Source: Flavobacterium sp. J49
GTDB taxonomy: Bacteria; Bacteroidota; Bacteroidia; Flavobacteriales; Flavobacteriaceae
Direction of reading: 5' to 3'
Assembly (NCBI RefSeq): GCF_011742145.1
Contig: NZ_JAAQQU010000104.1
Coordinates: 329,938-393,937, forward strand
DNA: 64,000 nucleotides
This document shows, piece after piece, positions 43,743 through 51,535 of this stretch. How positions within the stretch are numbered: position 1 is the stretch's first letter; every line of letters begins with the position of its first letter. The translations under genes and the position numbers were made by a program. The notes beneath the pieces were generated by a model. That model was not told where the DNA came from. It made no database searches and was given only the letters and a program-made list of their open reading frames with translations.

Positions 43743-44615
43743 ATGAAATTTTTCTTCGCTTTATTTTCTTTTTTGTCACTTTCCGCCCAAACAAAAGGCA
43801 TTGTCGTTGATGAAAACAACAAACCAATTCCGTACGTCAATATTTGGGTTGAAAATGAAAATATCGGAACAACTTCGGATGAGAATGGAGCTTTTATAAT
43901 GAATATTTCTGAAGACAAGACACTTGTTTTTTCTTCCGTTGGATTTGAAGTAAAAAAGACTACTGTAAAAGACGGAGAGAAAGTAATTTTAGTAACCGCT
44001 ATTTATAATTTAAGAGAAGTAGTCATTTCCAAAAGAAAACAAGATAAAGAAATTGAAATCGGCGATGCGCAAAGAATACACCACCGACAGTTATCAGGAG
44101 ACAAACCCTGGATTTACGGTAAATTATTCGAACAAGATACTATTTACAAAAAAACACCGTTTCTAAAAAAGATTGTCTTTTATTCAGACAGCGATAAAAA
44201 AGGCGCTAAGCTAAAAATCAGGATTTTCGAGTTCAACGATTCTATTCCCGGAAATGACCTAATAAATGAAGACTTGATTGTCAAGGTTAATAAAGGTATG
44301 AAACGAAATGTAATAGATGTTTCCAAATACAATCTCTTATTTCCCGAAAAAGGCATCGTGATTGGCTTAGAATGGATGATTATTGAAGAAAACAGGGCTG
44401 ATTTTGAATACAAAGATTCTAAAACAAAAAAATTGGTGAAACTTGAAGATTACGCACCATCATTGGTGGTCAATTATTCTGATAAAGAAAATGCGTTTAC
44501 CTATTCTAGAGGTAAATGGATTAGAAGCAAAATATTCCTTATTGAAAAGAAGAGCAAGGAACCATGGTCAAATAAGGTCATGATGCCGGCCATAAACCTC
44601 ATACTCTCAAACTAA
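43743..44615 (+). CDS. CarboxypepD_reg-like secreted protein (paralogue 2)
   Basis: 290 residues. Signal peptide MKFFFALFSFLSLSAQ. The same two-domain plan as paralogue 1: KGIVVDENNKPIPYVNIW is almost identical to its neighbour, while the second domain has drifted (KIRIFEFNDSIPGNDLINED; PEKGIVIGLEWMIIEENRADFEY). It begins on the base after the previous stop and its own stop is followed directly by the third copy. The conserved first domain and diverging second domain suggest local duplication then specialisation. Confidence 0.85.
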   Translation: MKFFFALFSFLSLSAQTKGIVVDENNKPIPYVNIWVENENIGTTSDENGAFIMNISEDKTLVFSSVGFEVKKTTVKDGEKVILVTAIYNLREVVISKRKQDKEIEIGDAQRIHHRQLSGDKPWIYGKLFEQDTIYKKTPFLKKIVFYSDSDKKGAKLKIRIFEFNDSIPGNDLINEDLIVKVNKGMKRNVIDVSKYNLLFPEKGIVIGLEWMIIEENRADFEYKDSKTKKLVKLEDYAPSLVVNYSDKENAFTYSRGKWIRSKIFLIEKKSKEPWSNKVMMPAINLILSN

Positions 44616-45512
44616 ATGAAGTCATTTTTATTTTTATTTTTGTTTTCAATCTCACTTTCCGCTCAAACCACCCGAGGTATAGCCGAACGCAATGAAGTTA
44701 AAGGCGTCGTCAAAGACAGTTTATCAGGACAACCGATTCCGTATGTCAATATTTGGGTCGAAAATGAAAACATCGCAACGACTTCGGAAGAAGATGGGAC
44801 TTTTTCCATCAATGTCGCTTCTGATAAAAACCTGATTTTTTCGGCTTTGGGTTATGAAAAGAAAACCATTAAAGCTTCCCAAGCCACAGCAGTTTTTTTG
44901 AGCTCAAAAGCGTTTGATTTGGACGAAGTCATTATTTCAAACAGCATCGGAACCAAACAAATGGTCATTGGTCAAACGGAAAACACCGTTGCTCAGGCTT
45001 TTGATAACGGACCAAGAATAGACGTTAAATATTTCCCTTATAACTCAGCTTATCAAAAAACAAAGTACATCAAAAAAATAATGCTTAATACGGACAGCAG
45101 AATAGAAGATGCGACAGTTAAAATTCGTTTTTACCGAGTTGACGCCAATGGTTTTCCGGGAGAAGAAATGCTAAAAAAGGACTTAATCGTTTCGGTTAAA
45201 TATGGCACCAGACATAATAAAATTGACTTGTCTGATTATAATTTGGTCATGCCAAAAGCCGGACTTTTTGTGGGTTTTGAAAAACTGATGATTGAAAAAA
45301 ACAAGAAGGAAAAAACTGTTACAGACCAGAATACTAAAACCATACAAATACAGAAAATTTATTACCCGTTTATCCTCTACAACTATGTAGAAAGAGAAGC
45401 GTTGTTTACTTTTTCGGGAGGAAAGTGGCAAAAACAGGCAATGGAATCCAACGGAATAAAAGGAAAAGTCAAAGGATACGAACCCGCAATCAACCTAGTA
45501 CTGACCAACTAA
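44616..45512 (+). CDS. CarboxypepD_reg-like secreted protein (paralogue 3)
   Basis: 298 residues. Signal peptide MKSFLFLFLFSISLSAQ, then a short insertion (TTRGIAERNEV) not in the other two copies, then the same CarboxypepD_reg-like core (IPYVNIWVENENIATTSEEDGTFS) and second domain (KIRFYRVDANGFPGEE; PKAGLFVGFEKLMIEKNK). Last of the triplet; the next gene starts 42 bp after its end. Its overall architecture is intact, so all three copies are likely functional. Confidence 0.85.
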   Translation: MKSFLFLFLFSISLSAQTTRGIAERNEVKGVVKDSLSGQPIPYVNIWVENENIATTSEEDGTFSINVASDKNLIFSALGYEKKTIKASQATAVFLSSKAFDLDEVIISNSIGTKQMVIGQTENTVAQAFDNGPRIDVKYFPYNSAYQKTKYIKKIMLNTDSRIEDATVKIRFYRVDANGFPGEEMLKKDLIVSVKYGTRHNKIDLSDYNLVMPKAGLFVGFEKLMIEKNKKEKTVTDQNTKTIQIQKIYYPFILYNYVEREALFTFSGGKWQKQAMESNGIKGKVKGYEPAINLVLTN

Positions 45513-45554
45513 ACGACAAAAAACCTATATTTGCAGGTTAGTAAAAACAATTTA

Positions 45555-47246
45555 ATGAAAGAAATTAAAAACATTTCGCGCTCCAGAGCGCAAGAATCGT
45601 CGGCAGCTATCGAACGATTGTACATTACCATGAGACATTTATTCAACAGAGGTTTTTATAAACCCATGGGTGTTTCAGGGGAAACATTAAGAGAAGCTTT
45701 ATTGTCTCTGAGACCGGAAATTTACGGCAGTATAGCCGAAGAAAAAGTAGAGCTCAACGGTTTGCTTTACGTGATTGAAAGACTTCCGGTAGGCATTGAA
45801 GAATGTCGTTTTATCAACTTAACTTCGGATGAAGGGTATTCCAAATCGCATTTTCAAGCGATAGTTCCACCCAAGAGAAGAAGAAATTGTTATCGCATAG
45901 ATGAAGAGCAAATGAACGTGGAAATTACCCGTGGGCGCTCAGACATTTATGATATTTTAACGCATTTGACTTTTATTTTTATCGAATCACACAAAATCAA
46001 AGACCGCGTTTTGTTAGACGAAGGCAATGTTGAGCTTACACGTGATTGGCAAAAATTAGAGCAAGCGGTTTTACAAAATAAGAAGTTTACCCAGTCGGAA
46101 AAAGAAGTGGCGATTTCACATGCCGCCAATGTTTTGGGCAGAAGTTTTTCGGAAGTGTTGGATATTTATGACGCTTTTGGCACCAAAGAAAAACCGGATA
46201 GATTTCTACACGTCATTTATTGGTTAGGCAAATTAGCCATCGAGGAAATTGTTGACAACAACAAAAGAACCATTACGTTCAGCCCGATTTTAAGAGAAAG
46301 ATTAGGGCATCACATACACGGTGAAATTTGGGCCACCACCATCAAAGAAACCTTGAAAGCCAATAATTTATTAGAAAGACCGATTCACATTATCAGTGCC
46401 AACATGCACAGCGTGATGAATTCCATTTTTGCTACTACGGTTTTGAAAACCAAGTTCAAAGACAAATCGGATTTCTTTATTTATGAAGAATTGAGTAAAT
46501 CGGGTGCAGATCCTGTTAGAAATAAAGTGGAAGAGTTTGCCGTAAAACACGGTATGATTTCTTTGCCCGACCAATCAGGAACTAACATCGATGTTCAGAT
46601 TTTTGACACGGCCAAAATTGATTGGGCCAAATCAAGTTTTCCAAACGCTAAAATCGGCAAAGAAAGTCCTGTACTGATTGTCATGGATTATGCTTTTGGC
46701 GAGCAGGCTTTTGAAACGATAGATGAATTATTGAAACCTTACAAAGAAGGAAAAAACAAAACTTTTCTAAAAGTTGAATCGGTATCCATCATGGGTAAAG
46801 CCGGAATTTTGGAAGGAGGAAAAGGCGATATCATGATTCCTTCGGCGCACATCAATGAAGGCACAGCAGACAATTATCCTTTTGAAAACGAATTGACCGC
46901 CAAGATGTTTGACGGAAACGATATTCCGGTTTATTCGGGACCAATGGTTACGGTGTTGGGAACATCACTCCAAAACAAAGATTTACTGAAGTTTTTCCAC
47001 GAATCAACCTGGGAAGTGATAGGTCTCGAAATGGAAGGCGCTTATTATCAAAAAGCGATACAATCAGCCTCTAAAATCAGAAAGAGCATTCACCCGAATG
47101 TAAAAGTACGATATGCTTATTATGCTTCTGATAATCCTTTGGAAACCGGAAGCACATTGGCATCGGGCGGATTGGGTACTACTGGAGTAAAGCCAACGTA
47201 TTTGATTACTATTAAAATATTAGAACAAATTTTTAACGTTAAATAA
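45555..47246 (+). CDS. DUF6909-like protein with nucleoside-phosphorylase-type C-terminal half
   Basis: 563 residues from the ATG at 45555; a TTG 24 bases upstream is less likely. The N-terminal half is helical with LTRDWQKLEQAVLQNKKFT and GRSFSEVLDIYDAFG. The C-terminal ~300 residues contain the PNP/UDP phosphorylase-like pattern: HIISANMHSVMNSIF, then SIMGKAGILEGGKGDIMIPSAHINEGTADNYPF and the late VIGLEMEGAYY block, where the EMEG motif is diagnostic of AMP nucleosidase and MTA/SAH nucleosidase folds. I recall it as DUF6909, but have not confirmed the name. A nucleotide-salvage role is possible. Confidence 0.7.
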   Translation: MKEIKNISRSRAQESSAAIERLYITMRHLFNRGFYKPMGVSGETLREALLSLRPEIYGSIAEEKVELNGLLYVIERLPVGIEECRFINLTSDEGYSKSHFQAIVPPKRRRNCYRIDEEQMNVEITRGRSDIYDILTHLTFIFIESHKIKDRVLLDEGNVELTRDWQKLEQAVLQNKKFTQSEKEVAISHAANVLGRSFSEVLDIYDAFGTKEKPDRFLHVIYWLGKLAIEEIVDNNKRTITFSPILRERLGHHIHGEIWATTIKETLKANNLLERPIHIISANMHSVMNSIFATTVLKTKFKDKSDFFIYEELSKSGADPVRNKVEEFAVKHGMISLPDQSGTNIDVQIFDTAKIDWAKSSFPNAKIGKESPVLIVMDYAFGEQAFETIDELLKPYKEGKNKTFLKVESVSIMGKAGILEGGKGDIMIPSAHINEGTADNYPFENELTAKMFDGNDIPVYSGPMVTVLGTSLQNKDLLKFFHESTWEVIGLEMEGAYYQKAIQSASKIRKSIHPNVKVRYAYYASDNPLETGSTLASGGLGTTGVKPTYLITIKILEQIFNVK

Positions 47247-47252
47247 ATTTTT

Positions 47253-48233
47253 ATGAGCGCAACACCTCAAAACAATGATAACCAAGAAATAGATTTATCG
47301 TTGGTTTCTAAAAAAATAGGAGGCTTTTTTGAAAACATTTCTACCCAAATTTTCAAAGGCTTTTTGTTCTTTAAAAGAAACAGCATTTGGGTCGGAATCT
47401 TATTTGTACTAGGAGCCGGATTGGGTTTTTATTTAGACAGGACCTCAAAAGCTTATGACAATCAGGTTATTGTAATGCCTAATTTTGGGTCAACCGATTA
47501 TTTGTATGCTAAAATTGACTTAATCAACTCCAAGATAGAAGAAGGCGATACTGTTTTCTTGAAAAAAGTGGTGCAAATAAAAGAACCTAAAACGATTAAA
47601 AAAATTGAAATAAAACCCATAACAGACGTCTATAAATTTATCGATAACAAAGCACAGAATTTTGAATTGATAAAATTAATGGCTGAAGATGGCGACATCA
47701 AGAAGATAGTAGAAGAAAGTTTGACCAGTAAAAACTATCCTTTTCATTCTATTACATTTGTGACGGACAAGAAAATTTCCAATGAAAATACGGTCTCTCC
47801 ATTGCTTAACTACCTTAATGACTCAGAATATTTCGCCAAAGTTCAAAAGGAATATTTAAACAATATCAAAGTGAAAATGGTTGAAAACGACTCTATTATT
47901 GCTCAAATTAACGGGTTCTTAAATACTTTTAACGGTACCTTGAACGGTTCGCAAAAAAGTGACAAACTGGTTTACTACAACGAAAACTCCCAATTGGATG
48001 AGGTAATCAAAACCAAAGATAATTTGATCACAGAACAAGGAAATCATCGTTTAGAATTGATTAACTTGGATAAAATAGTCAAGGAAAACAGTACGGCACT
48101 AAACATTAGAAACAACAAAGCCATAAACGGGAAAATGAAATTAATTTTACCGGTTTTATTCATCGGACTTTTTGTTTTGGTCGGACTTTTAAAATCCTTT
48201 TACCAATACCAAATGGCCAAACTGAACAGTTAA
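47253..48233 (+). CDS. Wzz-like polysaccharide chain-length or envelope protein
   Basis: 326 residues with two membrane helices, one at about 46-64 and one near the C-terminus (about 290-311), bracketing a periplasmic helical region. That topology, and the position directly before rmlA, fits a chain-length determinant (Wzz-type), but the Pro-rich motif next to the second helix is not obvious and the sequence matches no family I can name confidently. Cytoplasmic tails are short. It is 6 bp after the DUF6909-like gene and 3 bp before rmlA. Confidence 0.65.
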   Translation: MSATPQNNDNQEIDLSLVSKKIGGFFENISTQIFKGFLFFKRNSIWVGILFVLGAGLGFYLDRTSKAYDNQVIVMPNFGSTDYLYAKIDLINSKIEEGDTVFLKKVVQIKEPKTIKKIEIKPITDVYKFIDNKAQNFELIKLMAEDGDIKKIVEESLTSKNYPFHSITFVTDKKISNENTVSPLLNYLNDSEYFAKVQKEYLNNIKVKMVENDSIIAQINGFLNTFNGTLNGSQKSDKLVYYNENSQLDEVIKTKDNLITEQGNHRLELINLDKIVKENSTALNIRNNKAINGKMKLILPVLFIGLFVLVGLLKSFYQYQMAKLNS

Positions 48234-48236
48234 TTT

Positions 48237-49094
48237 ATGAAAGGAATTATATTAGCGGGCGGTTCAGGAACAAGATTACATCCCTTAACGTTGGCCGTGA
48301 GCAAGCAACTAATGCCCATTTATGACAAACCGATGATTTATTATCCGTTGTCAACCTTAATGTGGGCAGGAATTCGAGAAATATTAATCATTTCAACGCC
48401 ACATGACTTGCCGCTTTTCAGACAGTTATTGGGCGATGGTACCAGTTTAGGTTGTCGGTTTGAATATGCCGTTCAGGAAAATCCCAATGGTTTGGCCGAG
48501 GCCTTTATCATCGGAAAAGAGTTTATAGGTAACGACAAAGTAGCTTTGGTTTTGGGCGATAATATATTTTACGGCACCGGACTTTCCGAATTGCTTTTGG
48601 CCAACAACAATCCCGATGGCGGTGTCATTTATGCTTACCACGTTCACGATCCGGAACGTTATGGTGTGGTAGATTTTGATGCTCATGGTAATGTATTGTC
48701 TATTGAGGAAAAACCCGAAAAACCCAAGTCAAATTATGCTGTGCCCGGCATTTATTTTTATGACAATGATGTTGTAGAAATTGCGTCCAATATACAACCA
48801 AGTCACCGAGGAGAATTAGAAATTACCGATGTTAATAAAGAGTACCTTACCAGAGGGAAACTCAAAGTAAGCATACTCGACAGAGGAACGGCTTGGTTAG
48901 ATACCGGAACGTTTAACTCTTTAATGCAAGCCAGCCAGTTTGTTCAGGTTATAGAAGAACGACAAGGATTAAAAATAGGCGCCATTGAAGAAGCGGCTTA
49001 CAGAATGGGTTTCATCGATGATAAACAGTTAAAAAAATTAGCCCAACCGTTATTAAAAAGTGGTTATGGCAATCATTTATTAAGTTTAATTTAA
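48237..49094 (+). CDS. rmlA: Glucose-1-phosphate thymidylyltransferase
   Basis: 285 residues. Makes dTDP-glucose from dTTP and glucose 1-phosphate, the first step of dTDP-L-rhamnose synthesis. Nucleotide-binding [11 protein letters not shown] at the start, [22 protein letters not shown] and [20 protein letters not shown] are the family's fingerprints. Start of an rmlA-rmlC-rmlD run with 0-13 bp junctions. Confidence 0.97.
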   Translation: MKGIILAGGSGTRLHPLTLAVSKQLMPIYDKPMIYYPLSTLMWAGIREILIISTPHDLPLFRQLLGDGTSLGCRFEYAVQENPNGLAEAFIIGKEFIGNDKVALVLGDNIFYGTGLSELLLANNNPDGGVIYAYHVHDPERYGVVDFDAHGNVLSIEEKPEKPKSNYAVPGIYFYDNDVVEIASNIQPSHRGELEITDVNKEYLTRGKLKVSILDRGTAWLDTGTFNSLMQASQFVQVIEERQGLKIGAIEEAAYRMGFIDDKQLKKLAQPLLKSGYGNHLLSLI

Positions 49095-49652
49095 ATGAAT
49101 TTTATCCCAACAAAACTCGAAGGTTGTTTTATCATTGAGCCCAAAATAATTCTCGATGAAAGAGGTTATTTTATGGAAAGCTTCAATGAAAAGACTTTTC
49201 AAAAAGGCATTGGCCAAGAGGTTCATTTTGTGCAAGACAACCAATCCTATTCTTCCAAAGGAGTTTTGCGCGGCTTGCATTACCAAACCGGAGTGCATGC
49301 ACAAGCTAAATTGGTTAGGGTTTTGCAAGGTGAAGTGTTGGATGTAGCCGTTGATTTGAGACCGAATTCCCCAACCTATGGTCAATATGAATCGGTGATT
49401 TTAAGCGGAGAAAACCAAAGACAGTTTTTTGTGCCGAGAGGTTTTGCCCACGGATTTTTGGTGACGAGTAATACGGCTGTTTTTTTCTATAAATGTGATA
49501 ATTTTTATAACAAAGAAAGTGAGGCCGGCGTTATTTATAATGACAAAACCATCAATATTGACTGGAATTTCCCTTCCGAAAACTTAATCATTTCTGAAAA
49601 AGACAGAATCCAACCTAATTTGGAAAAAGCCGAAACAGTATGGTCATTTTAG
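49095..49652 (+). CDS. rmlC: dTDP-4-dehydrorhamnose 3,5-epimerase
   Basis: 185 residues. Epimerises C3 and C5 of the 4-keto sugar. Family blocks: FVQDNQSYSSKGVLRGLHYQTG (catalytic His in RGLHYQ), EVLDVAVDLRPNSPTYGQ, and FFVPRGFAHGFLV. It follows rmlA with no gap and overlaps rmlD by 13 bp. Confidence 0.97.
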   Translation: MNFIPTKLEGCFIIEPKIILDERGYFMESFNEKTFQKGIGQEVHFVQDNQSYSSKGVLRGLHYQTGVHAQAKLVRVLQGEVLDVAVDLRPNSPTYGQYESVILSGENQRQFFVPRGFAHGFLVTSNTAVFFYKCDNFYNKESEAGVIYNDKTINIDWNFPSENLIISEKDRIQPNLEKAETVWSF

Positions 49653-50497
49653 TCACCGGAAGCACCGGACAATTAGGTCAAAGTTTGCAATATATTGCAC
49701 ACCAATATCCTGAGATTGACTTTTTGTTCTGCCCATCAAGTGAGTTAGACATCACCAATTTGGAGCAATGCAGAGCGGCCTTTTCAAAATACAAACCCCA
49801 ATATTGTATCAATACAGCAGCTTATACAGCAGTTGACAAAGCGGAAATCGAACCTCAAAAAGCACATTTAATCAATGCAATTGGCGCTAAAAATTTAGCT
49901 GAGGTTTGTAAAGAGTTCAATACTGTCTTGCTTCATATCTCTACCGATTTTGTTTTTGACGGCAACAAAAAATCGCCTTATACCGAAGAAGACTTAGCTA
50001 ATTCGACAGGTGTTTACGGGCAAACAAAAATGGAGGGCGAAATCGCTATTCAACAAACTTGGGAAAAGCACTTTATCATTAGAACTTCTTGGGTTTATTC
50101 TCAGTTTGGTAATAACTTCATGAAAACCATGTTGCGTTTGGCTTCGGAAAGAGATAGTCTTTCTGTGGTCAATGACCAAATCGGAACACCAACGAATGCG
50201 GTTGATTTAGCAACGGTTTTGATTAAAATCATTTTAACCGACAACCAACAACCGACAGCCGACAACTTCGGCATTTACAATTACAGTAATGAAGGGCAAT
50301 GTTCTTGGTACGAATTTGCCCAAAAAATATTTGAAATCAATAATATTCGAATAAATTTACAACCAATTCCTACTTCAGGTTTTCCAACACCCGCAAAACG
50401 GCCAAAGTTTAGTGTTTTGGATAAACGAAAAATTAAAGAAGTTTTTGGAATTAACATTCAAGATTGGATAACAAGTTTAAAAGAACATCAAGGTTAA
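49640..50497 (+). CDS. rmlD: dTDP-4-dehydrorhamnose reductase
   Basis: 285 residues. Reduces the 4-keto group to give dTDP-L-rhamnose using NAD(P)H. Rossmann start VTGSTGQLGQSLQ, HISTDFVFDG and the catalytic YGQTKMEGE (Tyr-x-x-x-Lys) are present, as is GQCSWYEFAQ further on. The dehydratase RmlB needed between RmlA and RmlC is not in this cluster and must be encoded elsewhere. Confidence 0.97.
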   Translation: MVILVTGSTGQLGQSLQYIAHQYPEIDFLFCPSSELDITNLEQCRAAFSKYKPQYCINTAAYTAVDKAEIEPQKAHLINAIGAKNLAEVCKEFNTVLLHISTDFVFDGNKKSPYTEEDLANSTGVYGQTKMEGEIAIQQTWEKHFIIRTSWVYSQFGNNFMKTMLRLASERDSLSVVNDQIGTPTNAVDLATVLIKIILTDNQQPTADNFGIYNYSNEGQCSWYEFAQKIFEINNIRINLQPIPTSGFPTPAKRPKFSVLDKRKIKEVFGINIQDWITSLKEHQG

Positions 50498-50499
50498 TC

Positions 50500-51456
50500 A
50501 TGACAAGATTTGATATCTCAATTATAGTTCCGCTTTATAACGAGGAAAAAGTATTTGAACAGTTAGTCCAAAGAATTACTAATGTCATTAATGCTACCCA
50601 ATTTTCTTGTGAAGTTATTTTAATCAATGACGGGAGCACGGATGATACAGAGAAACTAATTGAAAAAACTTGTAAAGCAGATTCTCGTTTTACTGGAATT
50701 ATATTGTCAAGGAACCATGGCCATCAGTTAGCCGTAAGTGCCGGATTGATGAATGTCAGAGGAGGAAAAGGCGCGATGATTATTGATGGAGACTTGCAAG
50801 ATCCGCCGGAATTAGTGAACGAATTTTACGCGCTCTTATCAGACGGTTATGATGTTATTTACGCCATTAGAAAAAACAGAAAAGAAGGTTTTTTGAAAAA
50901 ATTGGCTTATTCCACTTATTACAGATTACAAAAAAAGATATCTAGTTTTAATATCCCAATTGACAGCGGTGATTTTTCAATGCTAAGCCGACGAGTGGTT
51001 GACACCATGAATGCGATGCCGGAGCAAAGTCGATATTTAAGAGGCATGCGCGCGTGGGTTGGATTTAAACAAATTGGTTACGAATACAACCGTGATGAAA
51101 GACAAGCCGGCGAAACCAAATACAGCTGGACAAAATTGTTTGAATTGGCGTTCAACGGGATTTTTAACTTTAGCGATTTCCCGGTGAAAATCATTACCAG
51201 ACTTGGATTTATAACAGTCGTTTTTTCCTTAATTTATTTTGCTTACAACTTGTACCGAAAGTTTTATTACAATGACGTGCCACAAGGGTTCACAGCAACC
51301 ATTTTGGCGATTATTTTATTTAGCGGCGTACAGATGATTTCTTTAGGATTGATAGGAGAATACGTGTTGAGAATTTACAATCAAGTTAGAAACAGACCAT
51401 TATTTGTCATTGATAAATTGATTCAGGACCAAGAAGAAAAACCTTTGGGCAAGTAA
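50500..51456 (+). CDS. Family 2 glycosyltransferase with two C-terminal membrane helices (DPM1/GtrB-like)
   Basis: 318 residues from the ATG at 50500 (MTRFDISIIVPLYNEE); the longer frame starts inside rmlD. GT-A domain: VPLYNEE, INDGSTDDT, and the metal-binding DGDLQDPPE (about 101-109). RDERQAGETKYSW and two C-terminal helices (about 235-255 and 269-291) place it with polyprenyl-phosphate glycosyltransferases such as GtrB, ArnC and DPM1. It probably loads a sugar onto undecaprenyl phosphate for the large membrane protein two genes on. Starts 2 bp after rmlD. Confidence 0.93.
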   Translation: MTRFDISIIVPLYNEEKVFEQLVQRITNVINATQFSCEVILINDGSTDDTEKLIEKTCKADSRFTGIILSRNHGHQLAVSAGLMNVRGGKGAMIIDGDLQDPPELVNEFYALLSDGYDVIYAIRKNRKEGFLKKLAYSTYYRLQKKISSFNIPIDSGDFSMLSRRVVDTMNAMPEQSRYLRGMRAWVGFKQIGYEYNRDERQAGETKYSWTKLFELAFNGIFNFSDFPVKIITRLGFITVVFSLIYFAYNLYRKFYYNDVPQGFTATILAIILFSGVQMISLGLIGEYVLRIYNQVRNRPLFVIDKLIQDQEEKPLGK

Positions 51457-51468
51457 AAAAAACAGACT

Positions 51469-51528
51469 ATGAAATTCATTGAAATATTAAGAGAGAATAA
51501 AGACTATTGTACACTAATCCCCAATTAA
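51469..51528 (+). other. 19-codon mini-ORF in the gap before the DUF6311 gene
   Basis: ATG at 51469 to TAA at 51528, encoding MKFIEILRENKDYCTLIPN. Too short to judge; it may be the remnant of a deleted gene or a leader peptide. The rest of the 79-bp gap holds nothing recognisable. Confidence 0.15.
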
Positions 51529-51535
51529 TCAATTA

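Noticed and set aside
46028-46043. A third parS-like CACGTG site in the DUF6909-like gene
   Set aside because: Only about 9 of 16 positions agree with parS, too few to distinguish from chance.
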